Positions 53,505 to 64,000 of a stretch of 64,000 nucleotides of DNA are shown in pieces. Origin of the DNA: Loripinus fragilis. Taxonomy: Eukaryota > Mollusca > Bivalvia > Lucinida > Lucinidae. A model generated the notes under the pieces. It did no database searches, was not told the origin of the DNA, and worked only from the letters and a program-made list of their open reading frames with translations. Position 1 is the stretch's first letter, and the number at the start of each line of letters is the position of its first letter. The translations under genes and the position numbers were made by a program. The stretch covers positions 50,895,672 through 50,959,671 of the forward strand of contig OZ026517.1 in the NCBI GenBank assembly GCA_964019695.1, given 5' to 3'.

Positions 53505-56113
53505 GCTATTTATGAACCAATTCCAACAATTTAAAAACTTATCATCAAATCTCATCAATTGGAAGCTTTTTGTGTAGATTTTGTTGCTTATTTTGAAAAT
53601 TTTTGAATTTTGTAAAAAAATGAGTTCTGAAACCTGTGCGTCGCACAGGCTTTCTGAGGTCAAAATGTAAAAGTGTCATAATTCTGCTATTTATGAACCA
53701 ATTTCAACAATTTAAAAACTTATCATCAAATCTCATCAATTGGAAGCTTTCTGTGTGGATTTTGTTGCTTATTTAGTAATTTTTTGAATTTTGTAAAAAA
53801 TGAGTTCTATAACCTGTGCGTCGCACAGGCTTTCTGAGGTCAAAATGTAAAAGTGTCATAATTCTGCTATTTATGAACCAATTTAAACAATTTTAAAAAC
53901 TTATCATCAAATCTGATCAATTGGAAACTTTCTGTGTAGATTTTGATGCCTTTTTAGAAATTTTTTGAATTTTGTAAAAAAGGAGTTCTATGACCTCTGC
54001 GTCGCACAGGCTTTCTGAGGTCAAAATGTAAAAGTGTCATAATTCTGCTATTTATGAACCAATTTCAACAATTTAAAAAACTTATCATCAAATCTCATCA
54101 ATTGGAAGCTTTCTGTGTAGATTTTGATGCCTTTTTAGAAAGTTTTTGAATTTTGTAAAAAATGAGATCTGAAACCTGTGGGTCGCATAGGCTTTCTGAG
54201 GTCAAAATGCAAAAGTGTCATAATTCTGCTATTTATGAACCAATTCCAACAATTTAAAAACTTGTCATCAAATCTCATCAATTGGAAGCTTTCTGTGTAG
54301 ATTTTGTCGCTTATTTAGTAATTTTTTTAATTTTGTAAAAAATGAGTTCTATAACCTGTGCGTCGCACAGCTTTTCTGAGTTCAAAATGTAAAAGTGTCA
54401 TTATTCTGCTATTTATGAACCAATTTCAACAATTTAAAAACTTATCATCAAATAATATCAATTGGAAGCTTTTTGTGTAGATTTTGAAGCCTTTTTAAAA
54501 AAAATTGAATTTTGAAAAAAGTGAGTTCTGAAACCTGTGTGTCGCACAGGCTTTCTTAGGTCAAAATGTAAAAGTGCAATAATTTTGCTATTTATGAACC
54601 AATTCCAACTATTTAAAAACTTATCATCTAATCTCATCAATTGGAAGCTTTTTTTTTTGTTTGTTTGGTTGTTTTGTTGCTTAACGTCCCAAGTCAACAG
54701 CTATGGTCATTGCGGGACGGTCAGTTCACCTAACCACACTTTTTTTCCTTGGCAAGCTTGAACAAGCAGTTAACCAGTAATCAAGCACATACTTTCGCTT
54801 GTAACTGACAACAACCCTTCATGAATGATTCAGCGGAAGGGAGGAGAATGACCGTAGAAATTATTTAATGATCAATCTCCACGAAAGTATGGGACCGGGC
54901 CGGGATCGAACTCCCGACCCCTGGATCTGTAGTAAGCTTCGCATCTGTAACCAAGAAGCTTTTTGTGTAGATTTCGTTGCTTATTTTGAAAAATTTTGAA
55001 TTTTGTAAAAAAATGAGTTCTGAAACCTGTGCGTCGCACAGGCTTTCTGAGGTCAAAATGTAAAAGTGTCATAATTCTGCTATTTATGAACCAATTCCAA
55101 CAATTTAAAAACTTATCATCAAATCTCATCAATTGGAAACTTTCTGTGTAGATTTTGATGCCTTTTTAGAAAATTTTTGAATTTTGTAAAAATGAGTTCT
55201 ATTACCTGTGCGTCGCACAGGCTTTCTGAGGTCAAAATGTAAAAGTGTCATAATTTTGCTATTTATGAACCAATTCCAACAATTTAAAAACTTATCATCA
55301 AATCTCATCAATTGGAAGCTTGCTGTGTGGATTTTGTTGCTTATTTTGAAAAATTTTGAATTTTGTAAAAAAATTAGCTCTAAAACCTGTGCTCCGCACA
55401 GGCTTTCTGAGGTCAAAATGTAAAAGTGTCATAATTCTGCTATTTATGAACCAATTTCAACAATTTAAAAACTTATCATCAAATCTCATCCATTGGAAGC
55501 TTTCTGTGTGGATTTTAATGCTTATTTAGTAAATTTTTGAATTTTGTGAAAAAGGAGTTCTATAACCTGTGCGTCGCACAGGCTTTCTGAGGTCAAAATG
55601 TAAAAGTGTCATAATTCTGCTATTTATGAACCAATTTCAACAATTTAAAAACTTATCATCAAATCTGATCAATTGGAAACTTTCTGTGTAGATTTTGATG
55701 CCTTTTTAGAAAGTTTTTGAATTTTGTAAAAAAGGAGTTCTATAACCTGTGCGTCGCACAGGCTTTCTGAGGTCAAAATGTAAAAGTGTCATAATTCTGC
55801 TATTTATGAACCAATTTCAACAATTTAAAAACTTATCATCAAATTTCATCAATTGGAAGCTTTCTGTGTAGATTTTGTTGCTTATTTAGTAATTTTTTGT
55901 TTTTTTTTAAAAATGAGTTCTGAAACCTGTGTGTCGCACAGGCTTTCTTAGGTCAAAATGTAAAAGTGCAATAATTTTGCTATTTATGAACCAATTCCAA
56001 CAACTTAAAAACTTATCATCAAATTTCATCAATTGGAAGCTTTTTGTGGTGATTTTGTTGCTTATTTTGAAAATTTTTGAATTTTGTAAAAAATGAGTTC
56101 TGAAACCTGTGTG
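53505..56113. repeat. 180-bp satellite array, about 13 copies
   Basis: Units of 179-181 bp carry CTGCTATTTATGAACCAATT, CTTATCATCAAATCTCATCA and the palindrome CCTGTGCGTCGCACAGG. Neighbouring units are very similar but not identical, and some share variants (TTTTGATGCCTTTTTAGAAA versus TTTTGTTGCTTATTTAGTAA), indicating two unit subtypes. The array is interrupted once by a SINE. Confidence 0.95.
54652..54953 (-). mobile_element. SINE family 2 inserted in the satellite
   Basis: On the - strand the head includes GATCCAGGGGTCGGGAGTTC, then CCGGCCCGGTCCCATACTTT, the body GGTGAACTGACCGTCCCGCA and a (CAAA)/poly(A) tail. The flanks GAAGCTTTTT recur on both sides (about 54645 and 54954). The 5' head is shortened compared with 44244. 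Confidence 0.88.
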
Positions 56114-56880
56114 TCTAGGGTCAAACTGGAATAAAACACAACAATCAAATTTGATTTATCTTTTATTGTTCCCAGACTGTTTTCCAGATGATGCAGAAAA
56201 TCACTGAAAATTTTGGGATTAACAAAAATGCCCCGGCAAGGAAGGCCAGTTAAACATGTTTGTTAACAATATCAATAGATGCAATGTATATTTTGTTTAC
56301 ATTTTCATTTTTGTTTGTACAAGTTTATTTGTATTAAATAAATAAATAGAAATAAAATTTGATTTCTTGTTGTTTATTGTCCCCAGATTTTTTTCCAGAT
56401 GATGCAGAAAATCACTATGATCAGCAAAATTTGGGATCTGATAAAATTAAATGGTAAGAAAGGCCCGGTAAGAAATGCCAGTAAAACATATTTGTTTACA
56501 ATACCAATAGATGCAATGTATAAACAAAGGTTTAACAATCTTTTTCCTTTGTGATTTGCATCATTTAAATGTATATACATATAACATACACAATACATAG
56601 CAAGCAAACTTACTAAATCATTTGATGAATGTATACAGCAAACATCCTCTTGCATGCTGCTGTGTTGGCAGATGGCTTGATGAAATGCATAATTTGGTAC
56701 TTGTGTTGCCAATTCTCAAATTACATATCTTTGTCACTTTCCGGATTTAAAAAAATCATTGTTAAATGTGCATTAGAATGGGGACAACCATATTCAAAAT
56801 TTTTATTTGGTCTGATATATGGTCATCTTAAAACTAAATTTCCAACCATATACATAGGTCCAGATATGGAAATTTTATTT
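56114..56880. other. No gene seen; diverged direct repeat
   Basis: 56150-56290 and 56358-56520 share GTTCCCAGA..TTTTCCAGAT, GATGCAGAAAATCACT and AATAGATGCAATGTATA, a degenerate direct duplication of about 200 bp. The 112-codon - strand frame covering 56374-56712 has no motif and was not accepted. Confidence 0.45.
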
Positions 56881-57583
56881 GCGTAAAATTTTAATAATTT
56901 TCTTATCCATTTATTTAAACATGTGTTTGGGTGCTCAAAAGAACCGTCTCATTGAGACGGTTCTTTTGAGTACCCACATCATGTTTTGGATGAGGAACTA
57001 CGGATTACCAGTAAAAATCTACCGTACAGGCAAAAAACACCCATATTTGGTACATACTTTTTTTCAACTCTATCCGTATCTGGGAAAACAGACCCCTAAT
57101 TTACATCTTTACGGACGCTTTCTGGAGCGCTGTGAATACATTTATCGCCTAAATTTTTTACAAGTCTTTGGAGCTAAACTTTGATCTTACCCAGCTCTTA
57201 CTGCTTCTATAAATCTATACACTCAGCTTTTTTTTGCGTAAAATTTTAATAATTTTCTTACCCATTTATTTAAACATGTGTTTGGGTGCTCAAAAGAACC
57301 GTCTCATTGAGACGGTTCTTTTGAGTACCCACATCATGTTTTGGATGAGGAACTACGGATTACCAGTAAAAATCTACCGTACAGGCAAAAAACACCCATA
57401 TTTGGTACATACTTTTTTTCAACTCTATCCGTATCTGGGAAAACAGACCCCTAATTTACATCTTTACGGACGCTTTCTGGAGCGCTGTGAATACATTTAT
57501 CGCCTAAAGTTTTTACAAGTCTTTGGAGCTAAACTTTGATCTTACCCAGCTCTTACTGCTTCTATAAATCTATACACTCATTT
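56881..57583 (+). repeat. 355-bp tandem duplication, nearly identical
   Basis: Copy 1 is 56881-57235 and copy 2 is 57236 to about 57583. They differ at only a few positions (for example TATCC/TACCC near the start, ATTTTTTAC/AGTTTTTAC near the end). Each starts with a complete MITE D (palindrome AGAACCGTCTCATTGAGACG), followed by 230 bases of non-MITE sequence. Identity this high means a recent event or an assembly duplication. Confidence 0.9.
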
Positions 57584-57899
57584 TTTCTGGATGATCTCTT
57601 AACCTTTCTACCCCGTACAGAATCCAATTCTGAGTTATCATGTTTTCTGGTAGATAAATGCAATGGCATTTTAACATTATCACGATATTCGCAAAGTAGA
57701 TCATCAACCCTTCTGTGAAAATCGGCTTTAAAGTTTTTCATCTCCTCGGTACGTCCTGTACAGAAAACCTTGTAATTTAATACAAGCCAAAGGAGAACTA
57801 CTATTTCCTGCAATATATTTTCGGAAATATTTTAGCATTAATTACGTCACATTTCATTGCTTTATGCAGCTTGCAACTCTCCAATTTTTGCCAAGCATT
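57584..57899. other. Unassigned; short - strand frame 57562-57813
   Basis: A frame of 83 codons with charged, protein-like composition follows possible AG acceptors, but no family was recognised. See the rejected list. Confidence 0.25.
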
Positions 57900-58065
57900 A
57901 CTGACACATTCAGTATAGAAGTAAACAGTGTGGACCCAGAACAGACTGCTCCTATGTAAGCAGTCTGATCTGAGTCCACGCTCTTTGCCATAGAGGCTTC
58001 TTAAACATTTCAGCAGACGAGAAAAGCAGACGACTATTGTTGCGATTAGCGCATTAAGGGTTAAA
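57900..58065 (+). repeat. MITE family B copy
   Basis: AACAGTGTGGACCCAGAACA, the core ACTGCTCCTATGTAAGCAGT, CAGCAGACGAGAAAAGCAG and the end CATTAAGGGTTAAA. Confidence 0.7.
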
Positions 58066-58563
58066 GTTGTGAAAATAATACTTTGTAATAGGCCAGACTT
58101 CGTATGGTCTAGGGTTTGTGGCTTTGGACACTGCTGAGTGATCTATGTTGTAACTTCGCATTGTGTTTTGTGATATAATGACTCTCTGCTAGACCCATAC
58201 GATTAGAAAGACGGACAACCAAAGGATACCTCAAACAACTGACAAACTTATGGTAAAAAAAATCGAATGCTTGTTACCTGCCAAAAATGCCATGGCAAAC
58301 AGCAACAAGTCTTCCCTGTTTGCTATTCTGACAAGCATTTTGTGAATTCAGTGCCTTATGACAGTAGCAAGTATGATGAAATGAATAAAAAACATGTACG
58401 GTATATTGATACAAGTTCAAACCTATTGATCCACAGGGTGTGGTCAGTAAAAGGGACCCCAAGGGCATGGCTGGCAGGATATATGTAGGGGACCACTATA
58501 CATTGCTATAGAGTGATTAGAAAGTTCATTCTACAGTTCAGTGGTGCTAAGAAAAAGCATTTA
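58066..58563. other. No gene seen
   Basis: A 73-codon frame at 58267-58488 has no recognisable motif. Confidence 0.35.
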
Positions 58564-58799
58564 AGCCATGACATGGGATTTCCAACGATGTGGTATGTGC
58601 GACCAGCAAAGCCTCAGATCAGCCTGTGCATAAGCACAGTCTGATCAGAGCCTTTGCTAGACACATGAATATTCTCTGAGTATTAAGCTACTAACTGAAC
58701 ATAATTTGGAGTTTCTAAACTTAAAAAGGAGGCTGCACAGGCTCATCTGGGTCTACACTTGTCAAAATGCCACATTGTTAGAAATCACATGTCACGGCT
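58564..58799 (-). repeat. MITE family C copy, opposite orientation
   Basis: AGCCATGACATGGGATTTCC mirrors GAAATCACATGTCACGGCT. The inner order (GGAGTTTCTAAACTTAAAAA, then CACTTGTCAAAATGCCACA) is reversed relative to 52624. Confidence 0.8.
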
Positions 58800-59811
58800 A
58801 ATTTTATATAAACCTGTTGTTGTCTGTGATATTCTGTAGTGTTTGATATTGTATCTGACATACAATGATGTCACAAAATTATATTTTCTATTGATACTGT
58901 CTTTCAAACATTCTGTAAAAATCTGACATTTTCTAATATTTGTGACATTTATAATTTTGGATGGGATTTATTCAGCCATGCAGTTCAAAGGTCTAAATAA
59001 AATGAATACAAGTCCAGGGAGAGTTTCTCAACCAACTAGATTAGGTTCTGTTCACTAAGGTCATTACAGAAATGCTGGTTTGTTGTATACCCCATTTTTC
59101 TCCCCGAGCCAACAATTTCAATGGGGTACTGGTTTTTGTAGAGAACATTTTTTGTGGCAAAGTGTTTGATTCAATATCTCGTGGTTTATTTCTTTTCAAT
59201 TATGTCCTCTATAAAGAATATAATTGCAATTTATTTAATTTAATACATTATTACTAAACTAACAGGAAAACAATTTTATTGCTTACCTAACTTTCTTAAC
59301 ACCCCTTATAAGCGTGGGCCTCATTGAAAGATATTTAAAGTGGTCTAGCAGGGCTTTATGTTGCCATGGCTACCAGAGTTCTAATCCAATCAGCCCCAAA
59401 ACCACCTTTTGCAGCCTTTTCACCCTAATCATCATTATTCGGTTATTGTGTCGGTGTGCCGCGGTCCCTGCGCACGAGGCATATATGCCCTAATTGATGC
59501 TTTACATGAAATATGATCACAATTGGCCTACATGTGAACAAAAAACAATTGATCTTTGCCATACTAATACCTAACTTGAGCCTTCAGCTCAGAGAAGCTA
59601 AAATGATGACTACATGTATTGGAATTTCAAAATTTATGACCAAAACAAATTCCAGGATAAGTCGAGCATGAAAGAACATTTCATACCCTCGAGCCAAGTC
59701 TGCTGTTTTTTATTCCAGCTTCATTGATTCTCTCTTTTCAAAATGTCTGCTTTTTTCAAATCATTTCTGGTGAAGCAAGACCAGGACATTCCCACTGACT
59801 GTTCCCTGTGC
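58800..59811. other. No gene seen
   Basis: Contains a diverged piece of the dispersed repeat also seen at 51130 (about 59560-59670). No exon was accepted. Confidence 0.4.
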
Positions 59812-60010
59812 CTACTGGGTAATTTTTCATGCTTTTTTGTCGTCTGCTGATTTTTATCAAAATCAACTTTCTCGAAAAATTTGTTCAGGAATACCATCAG
59901 AGTGTTAAACAGTTTGGATCCAGATCAGGCCCGACATTTTGTCAGGCCTGATCTGGGTCCAAACTGTTTGCAAAGGTTATCAGCAGATGACACTAGCCGG
60001 CAAAGTGTTA
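59812..60010 (+). repeat. MITE family A, full length
   Basis: CTACTGGGTAATTTTTCATG to CACTAGCCGGCAAAGTGTTA. The core hairpin is AGGCCCGACATTTTGTCAGG, flanked by CAGTTTGGATCCAGATC and GATCTGGGTCCAAACTG. Confidence 0.85.
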
Positions 60011-62368
60011 ATAACAACTTGCTACAAGTCTGTGGATGCCTTGAATGAAAGTATCTCTGGACTTCTAGGATAATACACCAAAATTCAAACACAATTCTTA
60101 TTTACAATAGCTTTATTTCATATTAGCGTAGCTTTCCAATTTTTTTGCATATAGGGATGACCTCCCTTAGCACAACATTATACTCCCCCAACATTATAAT
60201 CATAGCTGTGAATAAATATACCTTTAAACAGTCAAAAGATATAGGCCTAATTGCAAGAAAACCTGTCTTTGGGGTTTCCGACCAGGTCATACCCAAACCA
60301 GCCTGCTCAGCTACAGAGACAAGCTAGAAAATAGAAATTTCACTCATAGCCAGTTTAGATATTATACCTTCCGATTAGTGAACAACAAAGGCGCTGATCA
60401 GACTGTGTGGATACACAGGTTGGTCTGCGCCATTGTTGTTCCCAAACTCCCAAGACAGGTTTTCTCCCGTCAAGACCCATATATATGTATAGACTTCACT
60501 CATATCCTTGAGCAAATCATTCTCTGAAACAGACCTACCATTACTTTTGGATGTTAAAATGCAATTTATGCAAAGCTATAATTATGATAACAATAATCTT
60601 AAAATCTAAGATTAAACATAAACAGCAAAAAAATAACATTGCAATAAAATTCATTCTTAACCAGTTATCTTTAACGATCAACTTTTCGATGGTTAAATGT
60701 GCTTCCATCTGACACAATTTTAATTACTGTACTCAACATGTTCTCCACATCAACTCGGCATGCTCTCAACATGGCCCAACAAATGAGAATGGTCATTGCT
60801 TTTTCAACAATTACCACATTCACTCACCCTGTAAATGCCTTAAAGAATAATACTGAAAATCCGGAAATTTTCGTGAGAATTTTATTTTCACCAATAGCGT
60901 TTAAATACATACTTGCGACCCTGAAATTTTGCGACTAGGGTATGATTTACCTATATCAGTAGTTGACAGAGTGATTTCGCCATTTCGTGAGGATTTTATT
61001 TTCACGAAACTTCGCATATGCGAAGTTTCGCGAAAATAAAAACCTGGCAAAAATTTCCGAATTTACAGTAACATACTTGATCCCTACTGCACTGAGAATG
61101 AGTTATACATTTAGTTTTGACCCTTCTGTGTGCAACTGGTGAAGTTCGGGCCACTTGAGTGCTGTAGAGTTAACATACTCTGTCACCCTGTATATGTGTG
61201 AATGGATGATTTTCGATAATTGAACAATTGCAAGCACTGTTGTGTTCCTGAAGACAAGAAGCCATTTACAGCAAAATTGCTCACTTACATGGCTTCCCTT
61301 TGGCGCCACAGAACTATCAAATTCTGCAGCTATGGGCCTGTTCAGCAATCCTTTATTCAAATTACACCAAGCAAATTAGGCCAACAGAAATGTACAACAT
61401 GCAAATCAGCCTTGTAAAATGGAAAATGACGATACAAGAAATGGTCTTTGTACAAATAATTACAAAAAGCCAATACTTGCTTTACCTCTGTGGCTTGGTA
61501 TTTTCCCAAGATGATGACTAGCAAACAACCACATATAATATTCAAAACAAAGCAACATGTACTCGGAAAAACAGTTATCATGGCAACCAGCAATGCTTCA
61601 GTCCAGTAGGATCTTTACTGCTAGTATATACATTATATGATTAGAATACAGCAGACTGATTGGACTGCAATTATTTTCATATTGCCGGCTTTTGCCAACT
61701 GCTTCCCCTATGATACAGTTTCTTCTGAGCTCACAAACATCATACTTTGCATGCTGTCACAGAATCCAGATAAAATTAATTCCTGCAGGTGCAAGGGAAA
61801 TAACTTAAGAAAAAGATTCAAATCATGCTTGTATTTAGTGATATAAGCATGACAAAACCAACTAAATGGCATGCACACCCTGTGAAGACTTTGATTCTGT
61901 TTTGGTGTTATGGTAACCAAACTGACCTTGACTCCTAAATTTTAAATTGTCCTTGAATTTTGACCTTCAGTCTATGCCAGCATGCAAATAAAGTATTACA
62001 AGACATGAACACACCATGGTTTGTTATGGTACATGCCCTATAGCTATAAGAATAAATCTAAAGATAATATGGCCGTACATACCCCAAAGAAAAGTTTCAC
62101 TAAAATCTACTTTAAATAAAATATATAAAAAATAATCTTAAAATAACTTATTTTATAAATAACATCTGTCATATGGCAGTGTATTTTTTTTTATTTATTT
62201 ATTTTTGTACAATTTTATTTTTAGTTCTACATATTTTCCACATTTAAAATAAGACTCAATTCGATCAAACACCTAAATTAAAATTTTTAAAAATAGGTGT
62301 TTATTTTGCATTTTTGGCTACAATTGACCTTGTGTTTACAATAAATTATTTATAGAAAAGTTATTGAA
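60011..62368. other. No gene; palindrome at 60985-61040
   Basis: ATTTTCACGAAACTTCGCAT is followed by its complement ATGCGAAGTTTCGCGAAAAT (centre CATATG at about 61016). The flanks (TGAAAATCCGGAAATTTTCG at about 60853 and AAAAATTTCCGAATTTACAG at 61049) are inverted, suggesting a MITE of about 60850-61070. The rest holds several 60-85 codon frames on both strands with no motif. Confidence 0.5.
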
Positions 62369-63075
62369 TTTAACCTTTTTACTCGCAGAATGGCCATAAC
62401 TCTACATATGGGTCAGCTCACAAGATTTTGGTACTTATCGCATGGTTGAAAGTTTTCAGGATTAATCCTGAATTCAGGATTTTGAGGCTGACTTCTACTA
62501 GAAAGTCAGCCTCAAAATGCTGAACTAGGGAGATTATAATAGCTTCTCTGATCAATATTTAGATTCTTAAAACTCAATTCATCATTTAAACTTGAAATGA
62601 TTTGTTTTTGTAGGCTTCCTGCAAGCTTTAAACTTTAAATTTCTTAAGATCAGCATTTTGGAAATTTTGAACTTTCACCCATGTTATGGCATATGCGTAA
62701 AGACACTATACAAATTTGCATTTGCAGCAATCTAGTGCAGCATGAAGCCTAGTTATTGGTCAGAGCCGCCACCCTTCGCAATCTATGTGTGCAAGCAGCA
62801 AAGGCTTCAACAAGACCGAGCAGATTCGTTTGAATCTTTGCTGCTCGTCAATGCAATAAGTACCAAAATCCTGTGTTATGTCTCATATTGTCTCATATTG
62901 AGTGTGGCCCTTCTGAGTGCAATTGGGTTAAATCTTTTAACCATATTTTTGTCATTTAGGAAACTACCATATATATTATACAAGAAAAATTTTTGGCATA
63001 TATTTTGCAATTTAGCTGATCAGGCTAAATTATCTATAGAACAGATTTTCATTTCAAGTTTCTATTTATGTATAG
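62369..63075. repeat. Dispersed repeat, copy without MITE C/D insertions
   Basis: The ends of the first part, TTTAACCTTTTTACTCGCAG and CTGAGTGCAATTGGGTTAAA (62932), are inverted. An internal inverted repeat lies at 62480-62515 (TTTTGAGGCTGACTTCTA / AGAAAGTCAGCCTCAAAA). Homologous to 52583-53415. Confidence 0.7.
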
Positions 63076-63182
63076 AAAATAACCTGACCCCTATTAGAGG
63101 CAGTAGGAAAATGTCTTCAATAACATTATTCAGCCGGATAATCCAAACTGCACCACAGTAGAACTTTATGGCTAGACCCAGG

Positions 63183-63389
63183 TTAACCCTTTGCCTACTA
63201 GTGTTATCTGCTGATAACCTTTGCAAACAGTTTGGACCCAGATCAGGCACAACAAAACGTCAGGCCTGATCTGGATCAAAACTGTTTGACACTGATGGTA
63301 TATTTCTGAAAGAATTTTTTTAAAAAGTTGATTTTGAAATCAGCATACAACTTAAAAGCATTTAAAATTCCCAGTAGTCAAAGTGTTAA
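63183..63389 (-). repeat. MITE family A copy
   Basis: TTAACCCTTTGCCTACTAGT to CCCAGTAGTCAAAGTGTTAA. The core is CAGGCACAACAAAACGTCAG. Confidence 0.8.
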
Positions 63390-64000
63390 AAACAATGTAA
63401 CATTAATCCTAGCTTTAGAATAAACAATTATTTTATATACAGTACACTGTATATGATACACTGTAAACTGGGTCAGAACCATCTATGTTCCACTTGCATT
63501 ACAACCTATCTCTTTTCTAGAGGCAGTGTCACACCAAAAGCTACTTAACTAGTCAAATTCATCATAAAAGCCACCTGTATTATAAAATCACCTGTATAAG
63601 GAGGCCTGAATCTCGTAACTCAAGAGCAAAATTTCAATTCTAAAAAGACAATTATTATTCAGTTGGGTACTTGAATTTCTATACCACAATTCCAGTTAAG
63701 TTTGAAACACTAATGGCCCACTGCAGTTTCACTATAGCATGAAACTTTTACCCCTTGTAGTTGCAGTATAGTTTGAAACTTTTATTTCCCCCAAAAAATG
63801 AGCTTAAAATTGTAAACATTTTCTTATATTCATCAGTTTAATCATTTGTTTTGGGTGCTCAAAAGAGCCCATTCTTTTTGTACCCACAACATATGTTTTG
63901 GTTGAGAAATAAAATAATCAATTTATAATTACATACTCTTAACGAAAGGTCTAATTTACATCAAAATACCTTATGGTGTGACATTGCCCTAAAATATTAT
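63390..64000. other. No gene; MITE D at 63800-63925
   Basis: The D copy (TTTGTTTTGGGTGCTCAAAA ... GTACCCACAACATATGTTTT) has a degenerate centre. The remaining sequence is unassigned. Confidence 0.5.

Noticed and set aside
55129..55423. Repeated frames of 71-101 codons within 53436-55423
   Set aside because: They derive from the 180-bp satellite, whose period is divisible by three.
53505..56113. CRISPR-like array
   Set aside because: Whole 180-bp units are conserved without variable spacers. It is a satellite in an animal genome.
57562..57813. 83-codon - strand frame with charged, protein-like composition and possible AG acceptors
   Set aside because: No domain or family recognised, no partner exon found, and the 3' end overlaps the 355-bp duplication. 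Transcript evidence would be needed.
59753..59830. ATG-initiated short frame (MSAFFKSFLVKQDQDIPTD) followed by a GT
   Set aside because: Too short, and it ends exactly where MITE A begins. The apparent donor is the MITE's own GGGTAATTTTT.

Overview
The window is animal nuclear DNA. It is AT-rich, has very few long reading frames, a spliced gene with canonical GT/AG junctions, tRNA-derived SINEs, a LINE, a DIRS-type retroelement and several hundred-base-pair-class MITE families layered inside one another. The repeat vocabulary (long elements opening with an AGCTCACCTGAGC hairpin, blocks of AAGGTCA, SINEs ending in AAAGAATCAAATCAAACAAAC) resembles what is seen in bivalve mollusc genomes. I think a clam-like bivalve is most likely, but the species is not established from the sequence alone. 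No bacterial, CRISPR or operon structure is present.

The only host gene I can support is the 3' end of a transaldolase gene on the + strand. Its penultimate exon is 13003-13070 and its terminal exon is 41562-41722 with a TAG stop. The splice phases fit exactly, and the encoded C-terminus has the [13 protein letters not shown] signature of the family. The intron between them is about 28.5 kb and is filled with mobile elements. Upstream exons were not found and probably lie to the left of the window.

Layout. 1-4847: a DIRS-like retroelement on the - strand (gag, RT-RNase H, start of a tyrosine recombinase), broken by a 1.9 kb TIR element inside gag and by nonsense codons. 5392-9980: a 4.6 kb element with 84-bp TIRs and TTAA flanks, itself full of older repeats. 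9986-13000: SINEs, an odd cluster of TTTACRYGTAAA palindromes, MITEs and a hairpin/G-run just before the exon. 13071-41561: the giant intron, with nested SINEs, Helentron/HINE-like elements carrying internal tandem repeats (15450-16984, 21826-23722, 26800-27605, 36650-39153), and a complete-looking 7.0 kb LINE (29332-36319, - strand) with a 1350-codon intact ORF, a long Asn tract and a 2 kb two-way repeat array at its 5' end. 41723-53500: dispersed MITEs and SINEs. 53505-56113: a 180-bp satellite with a SINE inside. 56881-57583: a recent 355-bp tandem duplication. 57600-64000: more MITEs and unassigned DNA.

The main story is therefore layered transposition around one housekeeping gene. The most notable points are the LINE whose 5' array is built from the core of a MITE family found many times in the same window, the 480-bp field of CpG-decaying palindromes, and the paired-palindrome MITE families (A-D) whose insertion history can be ordered from nested copies, target-site duplications and one paralogous empty site.
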